DNA of 64,000 nucleotides from Cordylochernes scorpioides (lineage: Eukaryota; Arthropoda; Arachnida; Pseudoscorpiones; Chernetidae): the NCBI GenBank assembly GCA_030710605.1, contig CP092870.1, positions 13,825,991 to 13,889,990 of the forward strand, in the 5' to 3' direction. A model generated the notes under the pieces. It was given only the letters and a program-made list of their open reading frames with translations. It had not been told where the DNA came from and searched no databases. How positions within the stretch are numbered: the stretch's first letter is position 1; the number at the start of each line of letters is the position of its first letter. The position numbers and the translations under genes are program-made. Of this stretch, positions 55,165 through 63,448 are shown one piece after another.

Positions 55165-56037
55165 TGGTAATTTAAACCAACAACCCCATATTGTATATAA
55201 CTTATAATAAGATTTTAATGTTGTATAATAGAAACACATCTGTTAATGATTATACGTATTATTGACATGTCTTTACATCATCATATGTAATGCAATTTAT
55301 ACAAACAGGATAAATAAATAAAAATCTGTAATAGATTTAAGAGTTGAGCTAAGCAAGAGATGGAAGTCATAGCGTCAAGGTCGAGATAGATTTAGAATGC
55401 CCACAACAAGACCACCCACACTGTTCACAGCTGGTGGAATGCAGGGCCCCCTCTCACACCTGGTGACATGCAAGGCCCCCTTTCTCAGAAACGCCCCTGG
55501 CGCATAAGGCCCCCCATCTTTAACCTATAAATACAATCACTTTACAGTGACTTGACAGTTTAGTTCACCCCCAGTGCAAGCCCGCGTCGGTCGTACCTCA
55601 TGTCGATCTCATCCATCATGTAGACGAGTAAGAAACTTCTATGTCCCCATCTTTCGCTCCTAGCTCAACTTTTATCTGTTTACGGAACTTTCTTAGTGCA
55701 ACTGTGTCTTCGTTTTTTTGTGTGGACATTCCCAAGCTTTCCACTCTGCCTCGACCACGACTGCCTGTATTTTGTGACTACTTTTAAAGGTTTTCCAAGG
55801 TGCAGAGAGGTACTGGAAAACTCTACATCCTGACTGTTCCTCTCGGTTAACACACCATAGTTTAAGTCGACTGGATACATCAACTTATTACAGCTTGTCG
55901 ACAGGATTCTACAAGAGCAACCAGAACTTCAATATATTTCAGTAGTCGACAGGATTCTACAAGAGCTACCAGAACTTCAATATATTTCAGTAGTCGACAG
56001 GATTCTACAAGAGCTACCAGAACTTCGATATATTTCA
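55165..56037 (+). repeat. Element E 3' LTR
   Basis: 873 bp, with three tail modules where the 5' LTR has two, plus an extra 29-bp segment (CACACCTGGTGACATGCAAG region) near 55455. Ends ATATATTTCA then TATA. Confidence 0.9.
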
Positions 56038-56197
56038 TATATATATTTAAAATAAATAAGGCATTTCCTGACCACGAGCACATGTGCTTTTTAGATGGCA
56101 GAGCGCCATCTAGTGGAGAAAAAATAAACTAAACGTTTATTTAGCTTGCTCCGTGATATTTGGCCAACCCAATTTCTTGATAAATCAAGAAAAGCCA

Positions 56198-56239
56198 TCC
56201 ACGAACGCGTTTCGCGCTGTTGCCGCTCGTCAGCGTGGA
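56198..56239 (-). ncRNA. Type I hammerhead ribozyme candidate
   Basis: Minus strand: stem I TCCACG pairs with CGTGGA; CTGACGA core; stem II GCG/CGC with loop GCAACAG; GAAA; a very short stem III (CG/CG after GAAA); GTT as cleavage triplet, then stem I. All three conserved pieces (CUGANGA, GAAA, NUH) are in place. Minimal hammerheads with tiny stem III are known from Penelope-like elements, and PLE sequence surrounds this site. Confidence 0.7.
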
Positions 56240-56429
56240 GTAGGTTGTAACCACTGCGACCAAAAAGTTTTTGGTCCCAGAGGCCTCCTGAGAAATCAAG
56301 AAATGGGTATTTAAGGCTTGATCAAGAGAGAGAGAGAGAGTTCTAATGTTTATAATTTAGTATTAAAAGGTGAAAAAAGCTTTATAAAGACATTTCTGCC
56401 AAAAATATATATAATTATATATATAATAT

Positions 56430-56750
56430 AATGAAATAGAAGAAAATGGAACTTTATCTTTCCTAGATATAAAACTGACGAGGACCAACAATAGCATAAA
56501 AGCAGATATATACCGGAAACCTACTCACGCAGGATCATACCTCAATTTCAAATCTTTTGGCCCCATAAACCATAAAATATCGGTAATAAAAACATTGTCC
56601 AAAAGAATCCTCACCCACTGCTCGCAAAATATAGAAATCATTGAAAAAGAAAGAAAAATATTATCGAGGGAATTGCAATGCAACGAATATCCTAAACAAT
56701 TTATAAACAAGTATATTTATAAAGTAGAACTGCTCTTCACTGAAGGTTAA
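56430..56750 (+). pseudogene. Penelope-like RT fragment (different PLE family)
   Basis: The plus strand reads GTLSFLDIKLTR, ADIYRKPTHAGSYLNF and NHKISVIKTLSKRILTHC, the part after the YXDD box of PLE RTs, and stops at 56748-56750. It is clearly different in sequence from the PLE at 57040-58602 (FLDTLVIR, TVYYKNNTPPHHTNF). No GIY-YIG follows. Confidence 0.75.
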
Positions 56751-56802
56751 TAACGAGTTTACAAGGTGGGAAGAGGAGCTTCTTTTTATTAGTATGCACA
56801 CA

Positions 56803-56830
56803 AGCTTTCGGACATATCGTCCTTCATCAG
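56803..56830 (-). ncRNA. Hammerhead-like core (CTGATGA-stem-GAAA)
   Basis: Minus strand CTGATGA, then A, a 4-bp stem GGAC/GTCC with loop GATAT, then GAAAGC. It lies downstream of the PLE frame ending at 57040, as expected for a PLE terminal repeat. I cannot find a matching stem I or NUH site next to it, so activity is unproven. Confidence 0.4.
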
Positions 56831-57039
56831 GTAAGAGTAATAAACGCGCTGAGGATCCATATATACACAAAGCTGAAAAGAAAATTTACATATCTGCAAA
56901 AGATAAAAGTATTTAAAGATATAAAAATAAGAATCAAATATGCTAAAAAGAATATAGGAATTAAATGCTAATAAATCTGGACTAAGTACATATGCACTAT
57001 GAATGGTGTTAATCAAGGGCAGGTAAATGCAACCTATGG

Positions 57040-58602
57040 CTATTCACACAACATATGGTATTGTTCTGGTATGTCTATATGCCTGTTGATGCTGTTTGTT
57101 TTTATTGACACAAATGCCTCTAGTAAAAGTCTTTGATACTTATTATTGATATTGTTGTATAGAATGGATGGCTTTGTTAGATTGAATGTATGACCGGTTT
57201 GCATAGAATGACTGTAAATAGGGGAATTTTGGTTTTTATTAGAGATGTTTCTGGAATGCTCAACCATTCTGATGGCGACGGATCTACCCGTCTCCCCGAC
57301 ATAAGTGGCATTGCATTGGTCGCAAGAGACGGAATAGACAGCACCACCAGAACGGAGAGAACTCGCATGAAGGGAAGATCTGGTAATGGGGTGTCGGATT
57401 AGTGTGGCGATGTTAGGTGGGTTCTGGAAGTATGTTGCAATGCCATGTTGCCTTAAAAACCTGGCTATGGTGATAGACTGGGGGCAAAAAGGAAGGGAGC
57501 AAATATTTCTGTGTATAGCTGGAGCACTGTTGTGGTGAGGGTCATGCATGTGTTTAAGAATGAAGGGGGTCGGGTAGCCGGATTTGGATAAATATGAAAA
57601 TATTTTAGCCTTTTCTATTGTTTGGAATAACGGGAGGGAACAATGAGTAAAGATACGTTTAGTGAGAGCTCTGACTGTATTGATTTTGTGTGGTGTTGGG
57701 CAATGTGACCGGAAGTTTGTGTGGTGTGGGGGTGTGTTGTTTTTATAGTATACTGTGGTATGGAAACTGCTGGGGGTGCGTATGACTAGTGTATCTAGGA
57801 AAGGTAGGACTGAGTGATTTTCTGTTTCATGGGTGAAGGCTATGTCTGGGTGGAAGGAGTTGAGGTCAGATAGGATGTGAGAGGCAGATACCTCACTTAC
57901 CAAGCAAAAGGTATCATCGATGTACCGCCTCCATAGAAAGATGTCTGAAGAATGGCGTGAAGTGATCCATTGGTCCAGTGACCTCATGACAACCTCAGCC
58001 ACCACGGTTGAGAGGGGGCTACCCATGGGGGAGCCCTTGGTCTGCTTGAAAAACTGGGTATCAAATGTGAAGGTGGACATGCCTAGGCATATGGAAGTGA
58101 GCTCGACAACCGTCTCCGCGGTGAGGGTGTCTAACAGGGGGGCATTTTCGAGGAAAGTGCGTAAACTACTAATGATCAAGGGGTGGGCAAGTGAGAGATA
58201 TAGAGACGTTACATCGAAAGAAACCATTATGGACCTGGGGGGAGGTGTGAGGCTGGTGATATAGGACACAAACGAGGGGGAGTTTGCAATGGTATATTCC
58301 CATGGGGGAGACTGTAGAAGGGGGGTCAAGAAGTTGGACAAAAATTTTGACAGGGTATATGCCGGAGAGAGATGGTAAGATATGATTGGTCGGAGGGGAA
58401 CATCGGGCTTGTGGATTTTTGGAAGGCCGTAAATGTAGGCTATTTGGGCGAGGTTAGCTGTGAAGTCGTTATATTGCTCTTTAGTGATCTGCTGGGACCT
58501 TTTTAATCTTAACAATAGTAAACGGAAATTCTTAACGGATGTTTTATGTTCCTGTTCAGTGATGGCAGAAAAAATGGAGTGTTGGTCGAGAACGTTTTGC
58601 AT
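57040..58602 (-). CDS. Penelope-like RT with GIY-YIG (C-terminal part, PLE-1)
   Basis: 520 codons from the first ATG after the Copia-2 insertion point. RT motifs: YIYGLPKIHKPDVPLRPIIS, SFDVTSLYLSL, KQTKGSPMGSPLS, RRYIDDTFCL (catalytic Asp229-230), VLPFLDTLVIR. C-terminal GIY-YIG nuclease from about 418: AVYSVSCDQCNATYVGETGR with R and EH downstream. Cys pairs (CSLPFC, CDQC) suggest the linker zinc motif of this group. It nicks target DNA and primes reverse transcription of its own RNA. The N-terminal part lies at 63049-63448, on the other side of Copia-2. Confidence 0.93.
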   Translation of the reverse strand: MQNVLDQHSIFSAITEQEHKTSVKNFRLLLLRLKRSQQITKEQYNDFTANLAQIAYIYGLPKIHKPDVPLRPIISYHLSPAYTLSKFLSNFLTPLLQSPPWEYTIANSPSFVSYITSLTPPPRSIMVSFDVTSLYLSLAHPLIISSLRTFLENAPLLDTLTAETVVELTSICLGMSTFTFDTQFFKQTKGSPMGSPLSTVVAEVVMRSLDQWITSRHSSDIFLWRRYIDDTFCLVSEVSASHILSDLNSFHPDIAFTHETENHSVLPFLDTLVIRTPSSFHTTVYYKNNTPPHHTNFRSHCPTPHKINTVRALTKRIFTHCSLPLFQTIEKAKIFSYLSKSGYPTPFILKHMHDPHHNSAPAIHRNICSLPFCPQSITIARFLRQHGIATYFQNPPNIATLIRHPITRSSLHASSLRSGGAVYSVSCDQCNATYVGETGRSVAIRMVEHSRNISNKNQNSPIYSHSMQTGHTFNLTKPSILYNNINNKYQRLLLEAFVSIKTNSINRHIDIPEQYHMLCE

Positions 58603-58632
58603 TTTTTGCTTGTAAACGGTAGTGTTGAGAAT

Positions 58633-58875
58633 TGTTAGAAATTGTGAAATTTATATAGAGTCGCTGTTTTCATCCCAAGTCGACCTTGACACGTGTACAG
58701 AGGCGGCGCACCTGACGCCATGTGTGACGTCACTACCTACCCACCTACCCCTGCCTTGCCAAGCTGCTGGCTGTTTACAACTTCTATCTCTCTTTTGATT
58801 TTGTCTCTAAACTTATATTTCCAATAAATCAATTGGCACTCTGCTTTAACGAGCCATTCGTTAATATTTCCAATA
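58633..58875 (+). repeat. Copia-2 5' LTR and primer site
   Basis: TGTTAGAAATTG ... TTTCCAATA; the end is TA and not CA. Directly after it is GGTTATGGGTCCTGAC, close to the site in Drosophila copia that pairs with an internal fragment of initiator tRNA-Met. Confidence 0.93.
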
Positions 58876-58944
58876 GGTTATGGGTCCTGACTACGCCCCA
58901 AATTTGAAGAAGCAAACCTAAAGTGAAACTGCTAAGCCTAACTC

Positions 58945-61900
58945 GTGGTAAATATGACGCGCCTTGATAATCAAGTCCGCCAGTTCAAAGGCGAAAACTT
59001 CTCCCTTTGGAAATTTCAGTTCCGACTACTATTAGAGCAAAATCAACTTTTGGATATCGTGGACGGCAAAGACATCAAACCAGAGGTAAGTGACGCTACC
59101 TCTGCTATACAGGATGCATGGCACGCCAAAGATATCAAAGCCCGAATGCTTATATCACAGGCACTTGAATTAAGATTTCTAGAACCTTTGATGTCCTGTA
59201 AAACTGCCGCTCAAATGTGGACAAGGCTCATGTCCATCCACGAACAGAGATCAGAGATCGCAATTGGCATGTTGTGGCAACAATTTTTTGACGCCCGAAT
59301 GTCGTCATCAGAGGATGTCAGCAGCTATATCGCCAAGATTGAAAATCTTAGTGCAAGAATTCAGGATGCAGGAGGAACGATTACAGATGACCAGAAAGTG
59401 GCAAAGATAATAAACTCTCTTCCTTCGAGCATGCGGTATTTCATACCAGCATGGGAGTCTCAAGCGCCGATTACGCAGACTCTAGAGAACTTATCAGCAC
59501 GTCTTCTGATTGAAGAATGTAGAAACCAGCAGGCCGATTCCTCGCAAGGTACAGCATTCTACCAACATACTAAACCAAGAATCAAAGAAGACAACATAAA
59601 GAAGACTGATTCAGGAAAGATATCAGAACTAAAGAAAAAGACTGAATGCCATTATTGTCACAAGATTGGTCATTGGTCACGGGAATGTCGAAAACGGATT
59701 GCCGACCAGCAGAAGAAAAACGAGAAGCGGAAGAACCAAGCAGGAGATTATGATCATAAAAGTTTCAACGCTGATACCATCCTAAAGTGGAATGACTGCG
59801 ACGTATGGTGGGCAGACAGCGGAGCTAGCTGCAGCATGACCTTCCGACGTGAATGGTTCAAGTCCTTCACTCCGATCCACAACGATCATAGAATATACCT
59901 TGGAGACAACACTTCCGTCCTTGCAGAAGGTACAGGTGACATTGAAATCCTTGCCCTGGTGAATGGAGAATGGATTGCAACATCAATCAGGAATGTGCTT
60001 TACTCTTCGAAGCTCAAGAAAAATTTGTTCAGCCTGGGACTGTGCACTGAAAAGGGATACCGAGTAGACATCGACAAGGATGAGCTGCGCATCTACTCAA
60101 GAAAAGATCTGAAAGCAGTTGGACAACGCCAAGATGGGCTCTACAAGATGATGTTCCGAGTTACTTCATCTTCACAAGGATTTTCAGCAAAGATCAACAA
60201 CCTCCAACTGTGGCACGAAAGACTAGCACACATCTCACTCACCACTATTCGAGAAATGGCCAAGAAAGGATTGATCAACGGTTTGCAACCCGAGGACATA
60301 AAAGAAGACGATTTCTTCTGTCAAGGCTGCCAAGAAGGAAAAGCTCACAGAAAGCCTAGTCATTTGTCTGAAACAAAGGAGTACAATCCTGGTGAGTTCA
60401 TTCTAAGTGATATCTGCGGCCCTATGCCAACACAATCAATAGGAGGATCACTTTATTTCATTTTATTCAAAGATTATTCCAGTGGCTTTCGCCATATAGA
60501 TTTCATTAGACACAAATCCGATATTTTACACAAATTTGAAAACTTTGCTAGATTCAGTTATAATCAAACAGGCAATAAAATTAAAGTGATTAGAACCGAT
60601 AATGCACTAGAATATACCAGTAAAGATTTCGCAAATACTTGCAGAAAATTCGGAATAGTGCATGAATTGTCAGCTCCATATGTGCACGAACAGATAGGGC
60701 GCGTAGAACGAGACAATAGAACTATTGTCGAAGCAGCTCGATCGATGCTGTGCACACGAAATCTTCCCGAAGAACTTTGGGCAGAAGCTTGCAATACTGC
60801 AACCTTCATTCTAAACCGAACCTTCACTAAACAAGCTCCCGATACCACACCCTATGAACTCTTTTTCGGAAGAAAAGCTAGTTTGTATAATCTAAAGATT
60901 TTCGGTTGTGAAGCATGGTTGCATACACCTAAAGAACGTAGAAGGAAATGGGATAAGAAATCACAAAAGATGATTTTCTTAGGGTACGATAAAACCTGCA
61001 CTAACTTTCGACTCTGGAACCCTTCTACTAGAAAGATTTCTATTTCTAAAGATGTTACTTTTAACGAGACAAAGCTCCGACATTGCGAACTAGAGGGAGA
61101 AAATTTCATCCCAGTTAACATTGACCTTGATCCGCCAGCACCGACCGAGGATGAATCACCCACAGCGCTAGGGTTTCCCACGCCGTCGGGATTCCACCCG
61201 ATGATAACTCGATCTAAAAAGAAAGCAGATTCTTGTAACTACCATTTTGTCGATGAGCCTTCAACCTATAAAGATGCTATGGAAAGTCCAAATGCCGATA
61301 AATGGTTGGATGCAATGAAAGAAGAAATAAAAGCGTTAGAATCTAATAACACATGGTCACTCGAAACCCTACCAGACGGATATAAGCCAATAGGAAGTAA
61401 ATGGGTTTATAAGCTAAAATCCCATCCCAACTCTACGGTACCTAAATTTAAGGCTAGACTTGTAGCTAAGGGTTACACACAAAGGAAGAACGTAGACTAT
61501 TTCGACACCTTCAGTCCTGTTGTCAGATATGATTCACTTCGAGTGTTACTAGCAAACGCGGCATCAGAAAGAATGTTCTTAAAACAATTTGACGTAAAGA
61601 CTGCATTTTTATATGGTGACTTAGACGAAGTCATATACTTAGAACAACCAGAAGGTTTCTCTCAAGGACACAATTTTGTTTGTAAACTACAAAAGAGTCT
61701 ATATGGACTGAAACAATCGTCCAGAAATTGGAATAGGAAGTTTAAATCCTTCTTAGAGAAACACAATTTTTTTCAATCTAATGCAGATCAATGTGTTTTC
61801 ACCGGAACTATTAACGACACTCAAATGATCCTTGCTCTTTACGTCGATGATGGACTTCTCATGTCTCGGAACAAGGACGATATCGATTCTATTGTCCAGG

Positions 61901-62811
61901 AACTATCTCACGAGTTCAATATAACGTCTAGAGATGCAGATTATTTCGTAGGACTTCAGATTGAACAATCAGAGGATAGATCGAAGATCTATATCCACCA
62001 ATCTTCATACATAAACAAGATTTTAGATAAATTCAACATGATTGATTGCAAACCCGCAGCAGTACCCATGGACCCGAGTACAGTCCTAACTAAAGCTGAT
62101 TGCCCAGACTTAGATAGAAATGGAAATTCACCAAAATTTCCTTACAGAGAAGCCGTAGGCTCACTAATGTTTGCCTCTACTGTTTCTAGACCGGACATAG
62201 CTTATGCGACATCACAGTTAAGTAAATACCTTGACAACCCAGGACAGACACACTGGACAGCAATTAAAAATGTATTTCGCTACTTGAAAGCAACACCACA
62301 ATTAGGAATATTGTACGCTAACCATCAAGAGTTAACAGGTTTCTCAGATAGCGATTATGCTAGGGACATTGATTCAAGAAAAAGTACTACAGGTTACATC
62401 TTCATGTTAAACCATGGTGCTGTTTCATGGTCAAGCCAAAAGCAATCGACAGTTGCCCTCTCGACAACAGAAAGTGAATATATTGCTGCCTGTGCTGCTA
62501 CTAAAGAAATGGTTTGGCTACGCAGACTTCTTAAGGATATCGGGATTAAGATGGACAGACCCACAGTACTCAACATGGATAATCAAGCAGCCATAAAGCT
62601 AGTGCAGAATCCCGAGTTCCATAAGAGAACGAAGCACATTGATGTACGATATCACTACATTCGTACTAAACAGGAAGATGGTGAGCTGATCACAAGATAT
62701 GTCAGCACTCTTCAGCAGACGGCTGACCTCCTGACGAAACCTTTGGGACCGAAACACTTCAGGCGGCTCCTAGAAAACTTGAACGTTATAAATTTCAAGA
62801 GGGAGTGTTAG
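58945..62811 (+). CDS. Copia-2 Gag-Pol polyprotein
   Basis: 1288 codons. The frame opens with TTG (58945); an ATG follows at 58954 (MTRLDNQV). Gag with KGENFSLWKFQFRLLLE; zinc knuckle CHYCHKIGHWSREC from 235; protease Asp291 (WADSGASCSM); integrase zinc motif (WHERLAH ... CQGC), LSDICGP, Asp552 (VIRTDNALEY) and GRVERDNRT; RT with FDVKTAFLYGDL and YVDD (Asp968-969); RNase H with FSDSDYARD, TTESEYIAA and the final KRTKHIDVRYHYIR block. Every catalytic residue I looked for is present. The stop TAG at 62809-62811 lies in the 3' LTR. Confidence 0.97.
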   Translation: MVNMTRLDNQVRQFKGENFSLWKFQFRLLLEQNQLLDIVDGKDIKPEVSDATSAIQDAWHAKDIKARMLISQALELRFLEPLMSCKTAAQMWTRLMSIHEQRSEIAIGMLWQQFFDARMSSSEDVSSYIAKIENLSARIQDAGGTITDDQKVAKIINSLPSSMRYFIPAWESQAPITQTLENLSARLLIEECRNQQADSSQGTAFYQHTKPRIKEDNIKKTDSGKISELKKKTECHYCHKIGHWSRECRKRIADQQKKNEKRKNQAGDYDHKSFNADTILKWNDCDVWWADSGASCSMTFRREWFKSFTPIHNDHRIYLGDNTSVLAEGTGDIEILALVNGEWIATSIRNVLYSSKLKKNLFSLGLCTEKGYRVDIDKDELRIYSRKDLKAVGQRQDGLYKMMFRVTSSSQGFSAKINNLQLWHERLAHISLTTIREMAKKGLINGLQPEDIKEDDFFCQGCQEGKAHRKPSHLSETKEYNPGEFILSDICGPMPTQSIGGSLYFILFKDYSSGFRHIDFIRHKSDILHKFENFARFSYNQTGNKIKVIRTDNALEYTSKDFANTCRKFGIVHELSAPYVHEQIGRVERDNRTIVEAARSMLCTRNLPEELWAEACNTATFILNRTFTKQAPDTTPYELFFGRKASLYNLKIFGCEAWLHTPKERRRKWDKKSQKMIFLGYDKTCTNFRLWNPSTRKISISKDVTFNETKLRHCELEGENFIPVNIDLDPPAPTEDESPTALGFPTPSGFHPMITRSKKKADSCNYHFVDEPSTYKDAMESPNADKWLDAMKEEIKALESNNTWSLETLPDGYKPIGSKWVYKLKSHPNSTVPKFKARLVAKGYTQRKNVDYFDTFSPVVRYDSLRVLLANAASERMFLKQFDVKTAFLYGDLDEVIYLEQPEGFSQGHNFVCKLQKSLYGLKQSSRNWNRKFKSFLEKHNFFQSNADQCVFTGTINDTQMILALYVDDGLLMSRNKDDIDSIVQELSHEFNITSRDADYFVGLQIEQSEDRSKIYIHQSSYINKILDKFNMIDCKPAAVPMDPSTVLTKADCPDLDRNGNSPKFPYREAVGSLMFASTVSRPDIAYATSQLSKYLDNPGQTHWTAIKNVFRYLKATPQLGILYANHQELTGFSDSDYARDIDSRKSTTGYIFMLNHGAVSWSSQKQSTVALSTTESEYIAACAATKEMVWLRRLLKDIGIKMDRPTVLNMDNQAAIKLVQNPEFHKRTKHIDVRYHYIRTKQEDGELITRYVSTLQQTADLLTKPLGPKHFRRLLENLNVINFKREC

Positions 62812-63048
62812 AAATTGTGAAATTTATATAGAGTCGCTGTTTTCATCCCAAGTCGACCTTGACACGTGTACAGAGGCGGCGCACCTGACGCCATGTGTGA
62901 CGTCACTACCTACCCACCTACCCCTGCCTTGCCAAGCTGCTGGCTGTTTACAACTTCTATCTCTCTTTTGATTTTGTCTCTAAACTTATATTTCCAATAA
63001 ATCAATTGGCACTCTGCTTTAACGAGCCATTCGTTAATATTTCCAATA
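62806..63048 (+). repeat. Copia-2 3' LTR
   Basis: 243 bp, no difference from the 5' LTR seen. Preceded by the purine run AAGAGGGAG. Confidence 0.94.
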
Positions 63049-63448
63049 AGAATTACGGTCTGTGAGCCTTTGTCGGATTTTGTTATAACTATGTCTCTAT
63101 TGCGTTTAAGACGGGAGATAACCCTATTCATGGCTAGGGACGGTTTAGGGATATTGTAGGGTCGTTGAAGGGTGGAGGTGACGAAATGCCTGATCCTATG
63201 GGTGTCTTGGTGGTTAAGGCCTCTGAGAGCGGGTTCCACACCAGCTATGATGCGAGGAATATCAGAAGGCCCAGGCAGTCTGTATTTTAGGCCCAATGAC
63301 AGAATCTCAGCATCAGCAGATGGCAAGACATAGTCCGAGAGGTTGACCACTCCTTGGGGTGACTGGGGAAGATAGGCTTCTAGTAGATAGGCAGGGAAGT
63401 TGTACTTCTTGATCCAGTGATGAAGCTTGGAGTTGTGACGTTGCGTGT
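63049..63448 (-). pseudogene. PLE-1 N-terminal part, separated by Copia-2
   Basis: The minus frame reads HHWIKKYNFPAYLLEAYLP, LKYRLPGPSDIPRIIAG, RHFVTSTLQRPYNIPKP and RNRDIVITKSDKGSQTVI, typical of the region just before RT motif 1 in PLEs. It runs without stops from the junction at 63448 to the Copia-2 insertion point. The upstream end is cut off where an inverted PLE copy begins. Confidence 0.88.

Larger units (their letters stand above)
50826..56037 (+). mobile_element. Element E, non-autonomous LTR retrotransposon (sister of D)
   Basis: 5212 bp in plus orientation, flanked by TATA. The 5' LTR is 796 bp and the 3' LTR 873 bp; they differ by a 29-bp indel, one 48-bp tail module and around ten substitutions, so it is older than B or D. 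The inside matches D: leader, gag start, cargo, B-type 3' region. No pol. Confidence 0.92.
58633..63048 (+). mobile_element. Copia-2, intact Ty1/copia retrotransposon nested in PLE-1
   Basis: 4416 bp with two 243-bp LTRs that look identical, and a perfect 5-bp duplication AGAAT (58628-58632, 63049-63053). One uninterrupted 1288-codon frame. Removing the element with one duplication brings the PLE-1 frame back in register, so PLE-1 was open when it was hit. Probably the youngest element here. Confidence 0.96.

Noticed and set aside
56880-57016. Envelope or extra ORF after PLE-1
   Set aside because: The 75-codon frame at 56789-57016 is AT-rich low complexity and overlaps the hammerhead-like motif; it is 3' untranslated sequence.
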